Of a stretch of DNA of 64,000 bases, positions 32,978 to 41,339 are shown piece by piece. The notes beneath the pieces are model-generated. The model did not search any database. It had not been told where the DNA came from and saw only the letters and a program-made list of their open reading frames with translations. The stretch's first letter is position 1, and the number at the start of each line of letters is the position of its first letter. The position numbers and the translations under genes are program-made. The DNA lies in NCBI RefSeq assembly GCF_014651115.1, contig NZ_BMWG01000014.1, forward strand, positions 95,703 to 159,702, read 5' to 3'. Source of the DNA: Streptomyces inusitatus (lineage in GTDB: Bacteria; Actinomycetota; Actinomycetes; Streptomycetales; Streptomycetaceae).

Positions 32978-33942
32978 CGGTCTCCTCCCTGCCGGCGGCG
33001 AGCCGCCGGGATCCGCCGGAACGCCAGCCGTCCGGCCGCGCTCGCCACCAGGGCGAGCAGAGTCACCCGGCGCGAGAGCCGCACCGCGCGCTCGATGTCC
33101 GTGACATCCACGGGACGGCCGTCGCCATTGAGCACCGGCCGGTGCTCGACCCGGCCGCCGTAGGCGAGGGTGCCGCCGAGCCGCACCCCGAGCGCTCCGG
33201 CGAACGCGGCCTCCACCGGGCCGGCGTTGGGGCTCGGGTGCCGGTGCGCGTCGTCCCGCCAGGCGCGGGCCGCGCCGCGCCGGTCGGGGCCCGCCAGCAC
33301 GGCGAGCGCGGCCGTGAGCCGCGCCCCCGGCCAGCCGGCCAGATCGTCCAGCCGGGCCGAGGCCCAGCCGAAGGCCCGGTAGCGGGGGGACTTGTGGCCC
33401 ACCATCGCGTCCAGGGTGTTGACGGCCCGGAAACCGAGCAGCCCGGGCACGCCCGCGAGCGCTCCCCAGACCAGGGCTCCGACGACCGCGTCGGAGGTGT
33501 TCTCGGCGACGGACTCCACGACGGCGCGGGCGATCTGTTGTTCGTCCAGGGAGTGCGGGTCACGGCCGCACAGATGCGGCAGCCGCTCCCGGGCCCGCGC
33601 CACGTCCCGCGCGGTGAGGGCCGCGCCGACGGTCCGGGCCTCGCGGCCCAGCGAGGTGCCGCCGACGACGGTCCAGGTGGCGGCGGCGGTCAGCGCGACG
33701 GACAGGGCGGGACGGCCGCGGACACCACGGCTGAGCAGCGCCCCGGCGGCGGTGGCGCCTCCGGCGCACACGGCGGTGTGCAGCGCGCCCCACCCTCGGT
33801 GGTCACGCCACAGCACCCGCTCGACGGCGCCGGCGGCCCGCCCGAACGCGGCGACCGGATGGCCTCGGCGGGGGTCGCCGAGCAGCAGGTCGCCGATCAG
33901 GCCGGCGGTGGCGCCGTACGCGAATATTCGGTCGGCACGCAT
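32974..33942 (-). CDS. cobD: cobalamin biosynthesis protein CbiB/CobD (adenosylcobinamide-phosphate synthase)
   Basis: 322 aa from ATG 33942. A polytopic membrane protein with IGDLLLGDPRRGHPVAAFG, LVWGALAGVPGLLGFRAVNTLDAMVGHKSPRY and GPVEAAFAGALGVRLGG. It attaches aminopropanol (or its phosphate) to adenosylcobyric acid. It is the first full gene downstream of the cobalamin riboswitch, and its stop overlaps cobQ. The open frame continues upstream through the riboswitch, but the sequence there is non-coding. Confidence 0.92.
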   Translation of the reverse strand: MRADRIFAYGATAGLIGDLLLGDPRRGHPVAAFGRAAGAVERVLWRDHRGWGALHTAVCAGGATAAGALLSRGVRGRPALSVALTAAATWTVVGGTSLGREARTVGAALTARDVARARERLPHLCGRDPHSLDEQQIARAVVESVAENTSDAVVGALVWGALAGVPGLLGFRAVNTLDAMVGHKSPRYRAFGWASARLDDLAGWPGARLTAALAVLAGPDRRGAARAWRDDAHRHPSPNAGPVEAAFAGALGVRLGGTLAYGGRVEHRPVLNGDGRPVDVTDIERAVRLSRRVTLLALVASAAGRLAFRRIPAARRRQGGDR

Positions 33943-33946
33943 GGGC

Positions 33947-34036
33947 TCAGGCCGGCGTCTCGTTCCGGGGGGCCGAGGTGGGCGGCGGGGGAGTGCGAGG
34001 CGTACTCGGGGCGGGGGCTGAACCGTGGCCGGGCAT
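33947..34036 (-). CDS. 29-codon leader ORF between riboswitch and cbiB
   Basis: ATG 34036 has GTGAGGA 9 nt upstream, and its stop is 4 nt before the cbiB ATG. The peptide is Pro/Thr/Ala-rich (MPGHGSAPAPSTPRTPP...). The position suggests either a translated leader, through which the riboswitch could control cbiB by coupling, or the last trace of a deleted first gene of the operon. Not recognised. Confidence 0.4.
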   Translation of the reverse strand: MPGHGSAPAPSTPRTPPPPTSAPRNETPA

Positions 34037-34079
34037 GGCGATATGTCCTCACTCAGGGTGTCCGCGCCCTGGTTCGACG

Positions 34080-34235
34080 TGATCGGCGGCGAGAGTTCCT
34101 GGCTTCCGGGATCGCTCCCGGTGACAGTGGCGGGACCGCGCCGGATTCGCACCGGCTTCCTCTGCTGCCGCCGTAATGGCCCCGGCAGTCCACCACGCTG
34201 CGAGAACAGCCGTCAACCTGCCGTTGACCTGCGGC
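34080..34235 (-). ncRNA. cobalamin riboswitch
   Basis: On the minus strand the conserved core is easy to read: GAAGCCGGTGCGAATCCGGC, then GCGGTCCCGCCACTGT. About 30 nt later comes the B12 box AGCCAGGAACTCTCGCC (about 34104-34088). This is a classic class I adenosylcobalamin riboswitch. It sits about 140 nt upstream of cbiB and should lower expression of the cbiB-cobQ-chelatase-cobO-cobB operon when B12 is plentiful, probably at translation of the leader ORF or cbiB, since no terminator follows. The 5' and 3' limits given are approximate. Confidence 0.93.
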
Positions 34236-34307
34236 GGGACAGTGTGCTCAGCCCCACATCGGAGAGGGGCGCGGACCGGGCTCCGTAGGGTGTTCCGAGA
34301 CAGACGA

Positions 34308-34347
34308 AACCGGGCCGGAACACCCTGGGGGGTGTTCCGGCCCGGTT
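34308..34347 (-). terminator. terminator of the pit operon, 17-bp perfect stem
   Basis: Inverted repeat 34308-34324 with 34331-34347 and a 6-nt loop, 17 bp after the stop of the minus-strand gene at 34365. It separates the Pit operon from the riboswitch transcript. Confidence 0.88.
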
Positions 34348-34364
34348 CGTTGGAACCGAGGCCG

Positions 34365-34592
34365 TCAGGTGACGATCAGATAGATCCCGTAGGTGATGGC
34401 CGCCGCGCAGAGCGCGAAGCAGAGGTAGGCGCCGCCGCGGAACAGGGCCACGGAGCCCCCGCCGGTCTGTCCGGCGGCCGACGGCTGCTTGCTGAGACCG
34501 ATGATCCCGAGGGTGAACAGGCCCACCAGGACGACAGTGGCCACGAGGCTCACACCGAAGACGGAGCCGAGAGCTACCCAGTCGATTTTCAT
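34365..34592 (-). CDS. small two-TM membrane protein co-transcribed with the phosphate transporter
   Basis: 75 aa. Two hydrophobic segments (residues 6-33 and 52-73) around a short Ser/Gly-rich loop. It starts 12 bp after the Pit gene stop and ends at a strong terminator, so it is the second gene of a two-gene operon. Conserved beside pit genes in Streptomyces as far as I recall. Its role, perhaps assembly or regulation of the transporter, is not known. Confidence 0.75.
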   Translation of the reverse strand: MKIDWVALGSVFGVSLVATVVLVGLFTLGIIGLSKQPSAAGQTGGGSVALFRGGAYLCFALCAAAITYGIYLIVT

Positions 34593-34604
34593 GCTGATCT
34601 GTCC

Positions 34605-35873
34605 TTACACCGCGGCCGGGCTGGCCGGGCCGGATTCGGGGGCGGCGGCCGAGGGGGCCGCGATGGTGGTCTTGAGGCCGTCCTGCGCGGTGACGCCGTC
34701 CTGTGCGGGGGTGCCGGCGGGCGGCGGGGTGACGGCGTTGATCGCGGTGGTGACCACGCCGGGCTCCTCGACCTCGTCGTCGACGACGTTGGTGTGGTCG
34801 ATGACCTGGCGACGCGAGTACACCCAGATGGCGGCGGACGAGCCGACCAGGAAGACGGTGACCGCGGCGATGCCCCAGTCGCCCTGCCGCATCACGAACT
34901 CCGAGCCCGCGGCGACCAGACCGGCGGCCGGCAGGGTCAGACCCCAGGCGACGAACATCCGGGTGGCGGTGGACCAGCGGACCACGCCGCCCTTGCGGCC
35001 GAGGCCCGCGCCCATCACCGCGCCGGAGCACGAGTGCGTGGTGGAGAGGGAGAAGCCCAGGTTGGAGGAGGCGAGGATGACGCTGGCCGCGCTGGACTGG
35101 GCCGCGAAGCCCTGCTGCGGCTGGAGGTCGGTCAGGCCCTTGCCCATGGTACGGATGATGCGCCAGCCGCCGAGGTAGGTGCCGAGGGCGATCGCGACAC
35201 CGGCGGAGACGATGACCCACATGGGCGGGTTCGAGCCGGGGACCAGGATGCCGCCGGTGACCAGCGCCAGCGTGATGATGCCCATCGTCTTCTGGGCGTC
35301 ATTGGTGCCGTGCGCCAGGGAGACCAGGCCGGCGGAGGCGATCTGCCCGGCGCGGTAGCCCTTGGAGGTCGCCTTGTCGTCGGTGTTCTTGCCCAGCTTG
35401 TACGTCAGCCGCGCGGCGAGGTACGCGCCGATGCCGGCGACCAGCGGGGCGGCGATCGCGGGGATCAGCACCTTGGTGATGACCGTGCCGCCGTTGACTC
35501 CGCTGAAGCCGACCGAGGCGACGGTGGCGCCGATCAGACCGCCCATGAGGGCGTGCGAGGAGCTGGACGGCAGGCCGACCAGCCACGTCAGAAGATTCCA
35601 GAGGATGGCACCGACGAGCGCCGCGAAGATCACTTCTGGGGATATGCCTGACTCGTTGACGATGCCGCTGGAGATCGTCTTGGCGACCTCCACCGACAGA
35701 AACGCGCCGACGAGGTTGAGCACGGCGGACATCGCCACCGCGGACTTGGGCTTCATCGCGCCGGTCGAGATGGTCGTCGCCATCGCGTTGGCGGTGTCGT
35801 GGAAACCGTTCGTGAAATCGAACACGAGAGCCGTCACGATCACAATCGCGAGCAGCAGCGTGATGTGTTCCAT
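34605..35873 (-). CDS. low-affinity inorganic phosphate transporter, Pit family
   Basis: 422 aa. PiT/PHO4 family with the inverted-repeat signatures FDFTNGFHDTANAMAT at the N-terminus and LAHGTNDAQKTMGI in the second half, about ten membrane segments, and a disordered Ala/Pro-rich C-terminal tail. It moves metal-phosphate with protons. ATG 35873 lies very close to the inferred transcription start. Three PHO-type repeats upstream indicate PhoR-PhoP control. From memory the S. coelicolor counterpart (pitH2, SCO1845) is also PhoP-controlled. Confidence 0.93.
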   Translation of the reverse strand: MEHITLLLAIVIVTALVFDFTNGFHDTANAMATTISTGAMKPKSAVAMSAVLNLVGAFLSVEVAKTISSGIVNESGISPEVIFAALVGAILWNLLTWLVGLPSSSSHALMGGLIGATVASVGFSGVNGGTVITKVLIPAIAAPLVAGIGAYLAARLTYKLGKNTDDKATSKGYRAGQIASAGLVSLAHGTNDAQKTMGIITLALVTGGILVPGSNPPMWVIVSAGVAIALGTYLGGWRIIRTMGKGLTDLQPQQGFAAQSSAASVILASSNLGFSLSTTHSCSGAVMGAGLGRKGGVVRWSTATRMFVAWGLTLPAAGLVAAGSEFVMRQGDWGIAAVTVFLVGSSAAIWVYSRRQVIDHTNVVDDEVEEPGVVTTAINAVTPPPAGTPAQDGVTAQDGLKTTIAAPSAAAPESGPASPAAV

Positions 35874-35883
35874 TTACCCAGGC

Positions 35884-35942
35884 AATCTATGGACGTCAGT
35901 GGCCTGGTGAACGTAAGTAACCTGGGTGAACGGAAGGTGAAC
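35884..35942 (-). promoter_or_regulatory. PHO boxes (PhoP sites) and -10 of the pit promoter
   Basis: Minus-strand direct repeats of 11 bp: GTTCACCTTCC (35942-35932), immediately followed by GTTCACCCAGG (35931-35921), then after 8 bp GTTCACCAGGC (35912-35902). These match the Streptomyces PhoP direct-repeat unit GTTCACC-N4 exactly in the 7-base core. A TAGATT -10 (35889-35884) follows, predicting a start about 4 nt before the ATG, so the mRNA is nearly leaderless. Confidence 0.88.
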
Positions 35943-36142
35943 TGAGGCCGGATTCAGGGTGTCCCCATGTGAGGTTTTGGACTCCGCTTTCGCTCCCGGA
36001 GCGCCTGACCGGCTCTCGCGCCCGGCCCCGCGCCCCGCAAAGTGCCTTACATCACTCTTTCGGATAATCTGTCCGATCCTCCCCTCCGTGGGTCGGCTGT
36101 GGCCCTCTGTGACGGTGAGCCGTCTCCTGACAGGATCGCCGC

Positions 36143-36805
36143 ATGACCGAACAGGTGTCCCAGAGAGCGATCGAAGACGCGTGGCGGAACGTAGTGACCA
36201 CCGCCCGCAGAACGGCGGCCGAGGGCCTTGTGGTGGGCACCTCGGGCAATGTCTCCGCCCGGGTCGGCCCGCTGATCCTCGTCACCCCCAGCGCGGTCCC
36301 CTACGACCGGCTCACCGCCCAGGACACGACCGTCGTCGACATCGAGGGAAAGCGCGTCCTCGGCGACCTCGAACCCACCAGCGAACTGCCGCTCCATCTG
36401 GAGATCTACCGGCACACCGACGCCCTCGCGGTGGTCCACACCCACGCCGTCCACGCCACGGCCGTCTCCACCCTCGTCCCCGAGCTCCCGCCCGTCCACT
36501 ACATGACCGCCGCGCTCGGCGGCCCCGTCCGCGTCGCCCCCTACGCCCTTTACGGCACCGAGGCCCTCGCCTCCCACATGCTCCGCGCCCTGGAGGGGCG
36601 CACCGCCTGCCTGCTCCAGAACCACGGCACCGTCGCCCACGGGCGGAGCCTGGACCAGGCCTACGACCGCACCGCCCAGCTGGAGTGGATGTGCCGCCTC
36701 TGGCTCACGGCCGCCTCCGTGCCCGGCCGCACACCCTCCCTGCTCTCCGAGAGCCAGCTCGCGGAGGCCGCCGAGCGCCTGAGCGGCTACGGCCGCCCGC
36801 GCTGA
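36143..36805 (+). CDS. class II aldolase/adducin family protein (L-fuculose-phosphate aldolase-like)
   Basis: 220 aa. Zinc-dependent class II aldolase fold with VGTSGNVSAR, the metal ligands in VVHTHAVHATA (HxH near residues 94-96) and QNHGTVAHG (third His), and a Glu-containing SELPLHLEIYR. Length and motifs fit sugar-phosphate aldolases such as FucA/AraD. No sugar kinase or isomerase is adjacent, so the substrate is open. Next gene 130 bp downstream, same strand. Confidence 0.9.
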   Translation: MTEQVSQRAIEDAWRNVVTTARRTAAEGLVVGTSGNVSARVGPLILVTPSAVPYDRLTAQDTTVVDIEGKRVLGDLEPTSELPLHLEIYRHTDALAVVHTHAVHATAVSTLVPELPPVHYMTAALGGPVRVAPYALYGTEALASHMLRALEGRTACLLQNHGTVAHGRSLDQAYDRTAQLEWMCRLWLTAASVPGRTPSLLSESQLAEAAERLSGYGRPR

Positions 36806-36934
36806 CCCGCCCCCGCCTCCCCCCCACCCCCGGACGGCCCCGCCGCACACCGGCGGGGACCGCCCCGGCCGGGGCCCGACACCGGCGGCGGCCGTCCACT
36901 GGCAGGGCCGAACCACCGCGCCGACACTGGAACG

Positions 36935-38062
36935 GTGCGCCCGGCTACAGCGACGGCAGCGGCCGTCACCACCCTGATCGGCGTCGGCGCGGCCGCGATC
37001 GCGGCCGGCCGCTACGCGAGCGACGCGGTGCTCAGACCCGAGCCCGGCCGGCCGCTCCCCGGCGACCCCGGACTCACCGTGCACGCCGCCGACGGCGACC
37101 GGGTCACCCTGACCCGCTCCCTCGCCTCCCGCCGCCCCGGCACCTACGGACTCGACGGCCCCGGCGTCCACGCCGTCGTCGGACCGGTCCTCGACGGAAC
37201 GCAGCCCTCCGCCGACACCGTCGTGCGCCGGCTGGAACACCCCGGCGGCGGTCTGCGCCCCGGCGTCAGAGTCCGGCTGAACCCCCGGCTCCACATCGGC
37301 GACCCGACCTCCGCGCTCGGCATCCGGCACACCGACGTCAGCGTCCCCGGCGAACTCGGACCCACCCCCGCCTGGCTGGTGCCGGGCCCCCGCACCACCT
37401 GGGTCATCGCCGTGCACGGCCTGGGCACCACCCGCGAACACCCCATGAACCTCCTTCCGTTTCTCCACGGCCGACGCATTCCGGTACTGGGGATCGGCTA
37501 CCGGGGCGACCCGGACGCCCCCAGCTCCCCCGACGGACTCGGACACCTCGGCGAGGCCGAGTGGCGCGACCTCGACGCCGCCCTCCGCTTCGCCGTCGGC
37601 AACGGCGCGCGCCACGTCGTCCTGTACGGCTGGTCCACCGGCGCCACGATGGCGCTGCACACCGCCGCCGACTCCGCCCTGCGCGACCGGATCACCGGGC
37701 TCGTCCTCGACTCCCCGGTCCTCGACCAGGACGCCACCCTGCGCGCCCTCGCCGCCGCCCGGCACACCCCCGCACCCCTGCTCCCCCTCACGGTCCGCGC
37801 CGCCCGGGGCAGGGCCGGGCTGTACGACGGCCGACGGCCCGCCCTGGCGGCCGACGCCAGGCTGCTGAAGGTGCCCGCCCTGATCTTCCACGGCCCGGAC
37901 GACACCATCGCCCCCTGGCACCCCTCCCGGGAGCTCGCCGCCCGCCGCCCCGACCTCGTCCACCTCCACACGGTCCGCCACGCACCCCACGCGGCCATGT
38001 GGAACGCCGACCCGGCCCGCTACGAAGAGGCCCTGCGCCGCTTCCTCACCCCCTTGATGTGA
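36935..38062 (+). CDS. membrane-anchored alpha/beta hydrolase
   Basis: 375 aa from GTG 36935. An N-terminal hydrophobic anchor (residues 7-28) precedes an unfamiliar 130-residue segment and then an alpha/beta hydrolase core: oxyanion strand VIAVHGLGTTRE, nucleophile elbow YGWSTGATMA, acid in IFHGPDDTIAP and the catalytic His in RHAPHAAMWNADP. Likely an extracytoplasmic or membrane-facing esterase or peptidase. Substrate unknown. Confidence 0.85.
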   Translation: MRPATATAAAVTTLIGVGAAAIAAGRYASDAVLRPEPGRPLPGDPGLTVHAADGDRVTLTRSLASRRPGTYGLDGPGVHAVVGPVLDGTQPSADTVVRRLEHPGGGLRPGVRVRLNPRLHIGDPTSALGIRHTDVSVPGELGPTPAWLVPGPRTTWVIAVHGLGTTREHPMNLLPFLHGRRIPVLGIGYRGDPDAPSSPDGLGHLGEAEWRDLDAALRFAVGNGARHVVLYGWSTGATMALHTAADSALRDRITGLVLDSPVLDQDATLRALAAARHTPAPLLPLTVRAARGRAGLYDGRRPALAADARLLKVPALIFHGPDDTIAPWHPSRELAARRPDLVHLHTVRHAPHAAMWNADPARYEEALRRFLTPLM

Positions 38063-38151
38063 CCCCACGCCCGGACCCGCGAGCCCCTCCGGCCCGTCAT
38101 TCATCGGGTTCCGTTTGGGCTTTCGGGCCGTCAGCGGGAAGACTGCTCCTC

Positions 38152-39609
38152 GTGACGTCCCGAAAGCCTGATGAGCAATTGGCGCGCAACTCCAGACTCC
38201 GTCTTGTCCGCCCGCGACCGCTGGCCACCGCCCGGCGGGCCGTGACGACCCGGCGTACCCGCTCGGCCCCACGGCCCCCGGAGGGCACCCCGCCCCCCGC
38301 CGAGCTGGCCCGCCAGGCGAGAGAAGTCCTCGTCGACGCCGTACGGATCGCCCGCTGGGCGGCCGTCGAGCGGGACCCCGGCACGGCCTCGCTCGCCGCC
38401 CCGGCGCGCGAACGGGCCGCCGCCGCACTCGATCTGACCCCCCTCCAGGTGCGCGCGGGATGGGACCGCGCCCGACTCGCCGGCCTGGTCGAACTGCACG
38501 GCGGCACAGCCCGCCCCGGCTGGCGGCTGCGTGCCTGGGACCGCGACGACATGGCCGTGCTCCGCGGCTGGGTCGCACTCTTCGACGCCTGGTCCCTGGC
38601 CCACCCCGCCCCCGGCGACGTGGCCCCGGCCGCCGTCGCCGAGGTCGTGGAAGCCGTCCCCCAGCTGCTCTCCCTCCTCCAGCTCTCGGCCGGCCCCGTC
38701 CTGGTCCCCGCCCTCCTCGACCTCCTGGAGCAGCGGGTCGAGGAACTGCGCGAGGAACGCTGCGAAGTCCCCTACGGCCCGCAGTCGCAGCCCCTCCCCA
38801 TGCCCGCGGGCGGCCCGGCCGCCGCCCCGGACCCCTCCGGCGACGGCACGGCCCCCGCCACCGGCCCCACCGCACCCCGCCCGGAAACCGTCTCCTCCCT
38901 CCTCGACTGGGCCCTGGAGGGCCTCTCCGCCGTCGGCGCGCTCACCCTCGACCGAGGCAGGTCCGCCACCCTGACCCCGCTCGGCAACTGGGCGGTCTGG
39001 GTCAAGCTGGAACAGATCTGCGTCGCCGCCCAGAGCCCGGCCGGCAATATCGAGCAGTCCGCCGAGGACATGCTGCGCGGCTGCGCCCGGCTCACCCCCG
39101 GGCCCGCCCGCGCCGAGTACCGCGCCTGGCTGGCGGCGCGCACCGTCTCCAGCGCGGTCACCGAACTCCTCGGCGTCGCCAGGGGCGAGGACGCCCTGCT
39201 GCGCGGCCTCGCCTTCGAAGCGCTCCGCGTCGTCGGCGCGCCCGCCGAGGCCGAGGTCCGCGCCGTCGCCCAGGAGCCGTCACTGCGTCCGTACGCCCTG
39301 CTGTGGCTCGCGGAGTACGAGGGGGCGGACCCCGAGGACGTCCATGACGTCCTCACCCGCGAGGAGGCCACCTGGCTCTGGGTGGACACCGCCGCGGCCG
39401 TCGCCGACCACGGCGAGCCCCAGCTGCTGCTGCGCCATCTCGACTCGGCCGTCCAGGGCACGGTCCCGGCCCTCCTGGAGGAGGTCAGGGCAGGCGGCCA
39501 CCCGCGCACCGTCCAGGTCCTGGTGGCCCTGGCCGCGGCCCACCCCGATCCCGCCCTCGCGAAAGCCGTCCGCCGGGCGGCCTTCCAGGTCCACACCGGC
39601 GGGGCCTAG
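38152..39609 (+). CDS. conserved Streptomyces protein of unknown function (paralogue 2)
   Basis: 485 aa from GTG 38152; no strong ribosome site, so the start is uncertain by some residues. Homologous end to end with the gene at 3273-4715. Both have a LARWA-type opening block, a central Pro/Ala or acidic linker, LTPLGNWAVW/LTPLGLYGIR, AEVRAV...WLAEYEGAD, and a final block rich in Ala-His-Pro. This copy has a more basic N-terminus (RPRPLATARRAVTTRRTR). No signal peptide or TM. Followed by a perfect palindromic terminator. Confidence 0.8.
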   Translation: MTSRKPDEQLARNSRLRLVRPRPLATARRAVTTRRTRSAPRPPEGTPPPAELARQAREVLVDAVRIARWAAVERDPGTASLAAPARERAAAALDLTPLQVRAGWDRARLAGLVELHGGTARPGWRLRAWDRDDMAVLRGWVALFDAWSLAHPAPGDVAPAAVAEVVEAVPQLLSLLQLSAGPVLVPALLDLLEQRVEELREERCEVPYGPQSQPLPMPAGGPAAAPDPSGDGTAPATGPTAPRPETVSSLLDWALEGLSAVGALTLDRGRSATLTPLGNWAVWVKLEQICVAAQSPAGNIEQSAEDMLRGCARLTPGPARAEYRAWLAARTVSSAVTELLGVARGEDALLRGLAFEALRVVGAPAEAEVRAVAQEPSLRPYALLWLAEYEGADPEDVHDVLTREEATWLWVDTAAAVADHGEPQLLLRHLDSAVQGTVPALLEEVRAGGHPRTVQVLVALAAAHPDPALAKAVRRAAFQVHTGGA

Positions 39610-39614
39610 CCTCC

Positions 39615-39658
39615 CGCTGTGTGGGTGGCCGCCGGGCCCGGCGGCCACCCACACAGCG
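39615..39658. terminator. 44-bp perfect palindrome, bidirectional terminator
   Basis: Every base of 39615-39658 pairs with its mirror base and there is no spacer (centre CCCGGG). It lies between convergent genes (stops at 39609 and 39692), so it very probably terminates both. Confidence 0.85.
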
Positions 39659-39691
39659 CCCGGGCGCGGGCGGAAGCCCGCGGGACGGCCG

Positions 39692-40111
39692 TCAGGGGGC
39701 AGGGGCCTCGGGTATGTAGTCCCCGAAGCTCCACACATTGCCTTCCACGTCCCGCACCAGATAGTCCCTGGCGCCGTACTCCTTGTCGCTCGGCGCGGTC
39801 ACGACGTCCGCCCCGTGCTCCACGGCCCTGCGGTGATGGGCGTCCACATCGTCGACATGGACGAACACCCCGGAGGGCCCGCCGCCGGCCGTCAGCCGGT
39901 CGAAGGCCCCGCCCGTGCCTTTGCTGCCCAGCATCACCATGCCGTTGCCGTAGGTCAGCTCGGCATGCGCGACCAGGCCCTCGCCGTCCTCGTACACCGC
40001 GTGCTCGGTGAAGCCGAAGGCCTCGGTCAGCTGCCGGATCGCGGCCCTGGCATCCGCGTACAACAGCGACGGACAGATGCTCGGCGATCCCTCGCCGGAC
40101 GACTCCGCCAT
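39692..40111 (-). CDS. VOC family (glyoxalase/bleomycin resistance-type) protein
   Basis: 139 aa from ATG 40111, which has GGAAGGAG upstream; an in-frame ATG at 40141 is less likely. Two beta-alpha-beta-beta-beta units as in VOC/PhnB-like proteins: LLYADARAAIRQLTEAFGF, HAELTYGNGMVMLG, then VFVHVDDVDAHHRRAVEHGADV and RDYLVRDVEGNVWSFGDY. The PhnB-like subgroup usually lacks known enzymatic activity. No informative neighbours. Confidence 0.88.
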   Translation of the reverse strand: MAESSGEGSPSICPSLLYADARAAIRQLTEAFGFTEHAVYEDGEGLVAHAELTYGNGMVMLGSKGTGGAFDRLTAGGGPSGVFVHVDDVDAHHRRAVEHGADVVTAPSDKEYGARDYLVRDVEGNVWSFGDYIPEAPAP

Positions 40112-40291
40112 CTCCCTCACTCCTTCCGGCCCGCCGTCCACCCCGCGGTCCGCCGGTGTGCGAACCGCTGAGATGTGAACTGCGTCTCAGTCTGGCACCC
40201 GCCACTGACAATGCCCGCCCACAGCGCGTATCCCCAGCTCAAAGCCCTGGCTCAAGGCCCTGGCTCAAAGCCTCACGAAGAGAGCGACGGG

Positions 40292-41179
40292 TCAGCGGAA
40301 GGTGTCGCAGCGTGCCATGTCCCCGCTCCGGTACCCCACGTCGAACCACCGCTGCCGCTGCGCCGCCGAGCCGTGCGTCCATGTCTCCGGAGTGACCCGC
40401 CCCTGATACCGCTCCTGGATCCGGTCGTCGCCGACCGAGGCCGCCGCGTCCAGCCCGTCCCCGATGTCCGCCTCCGTGAGGCTGGTCAGCAGCGGACGCC
40501 CGGTCTTCTCGTCCGGCGTCGTCGTCGCGTGATGCGCCCACACCCCCGCGTAGCAGTCCGCCTGGAGCTCCACCCGTACGGAATTGCTCGCCGCGCCCTG
40601 CCGCCCGTCCTGGGCCCTGCGCAGGGTCCCCATCAGGTTCTGCACATGGTGTCCGTACTCGTGCGCCACCACATACGCCTGCGAGAAGGGGCCGCCGGCC
40701 CCGAAGGTGTTCCGCAGATCGTCGAAGAACCCCAGGTCCAGATAGACCTGCCGGTCCGCCGGGCAGTAGAACGGCCCCACCGCCGAGGTCGCCGTCCCGC
40801 ACGCGGTGTTCACCCGGCCCGTGAACATCACCGTCCGGGCGTCCGAGTAGCGCCCCTGCCGCCGGGGAAACTCCGCCCGCCAGAAGTCCTGCACACTGTT
40901 GACCACCGCGACGATCCGGCAGTCCTCCCGCGCGTTGGCGTCCGAGCCCCGCAGACAGGCCCGGCCCACCTCCGCCTGCGTCGACGCGGTCGCGACCGGC
41001 TCCGGCTCGCCGGAGGAGAGCCCCAGCCGATCGGGGCCCACTCCGAAGATCAGCCCCAGGATCAGCGCGATGATCCCCGCCACCCCTCCGCCGACGGCCG
41101 CCCTGCCGCCCGGGACGCGGCTCCCGCGCACATCCCTGACCTCGGACGTGTCCAGATCGGCGTCGTCGTCGAACTGCAT
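40292..41179 (-). CDS. neutral zinc metallopeptidase (YpfJ/KPN_02809 family)
   Basis: 295 aa. One membrane anchor (residues 29-48) follows a short acidic cytoplasmic head, with the catalytic domain outside. The zinc site is H173-E174-Y-G-H177, with a downstream E204 in VELQADCYAGVW as likely third ligand. Cysteine pairs (C127/C139, C75/C87) may form disulfides. Family members are membrane-bound neutral proteases of unknown substrate. Confidence 0.92.
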   Translation of the reverse strand: MQFDDDADLDTSEVRDVRGSRVPGGRAAVGGGVAGIIALILGLIFGVGPDRLGLSSGEPEPVATASTQAEVGRACLRGSDANAREDCRIVAVVNSVQDFWRAEFPRRQGRYSDARTVMFTGRVNTACGTATSAVGPFYCPADRQVYLDLGFFDDLRNTFGAGGPFSQAYVVAHEYGHHVQNLMGTLRRAQDGRQGAASNSVRVELQADCYAGVWAHHATTTPDEKTGRPLLTSLTEADIGDGLDAAASVGDDRIQERYQGRVTPETWTHGSAAQRQRWFDVGYRSGDMARCDTFR

Positions 41180-41339
41180 GGGCCACCGCCGTCGGGTCCG
41201 GTGCGACTGGACGGCCGCCTTGCCGCCCTGCGCCGAGTATCGACCGCACCGCCGGCCGTCGCCCCTTTTGTTCCCCCGCTCGCGCCGCCCCGGCGCCGAG
41301 CGCGCGACCGGCCCGCGAATACCACTTGCAGGGCCCCGT

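Noticed and set aside
40236..40272. Triple GGCTCAA-type repeat between the VOC and metallopeptidase genes.
   Set aside because: Short, imperfect and without symmetry; no function can be argued.
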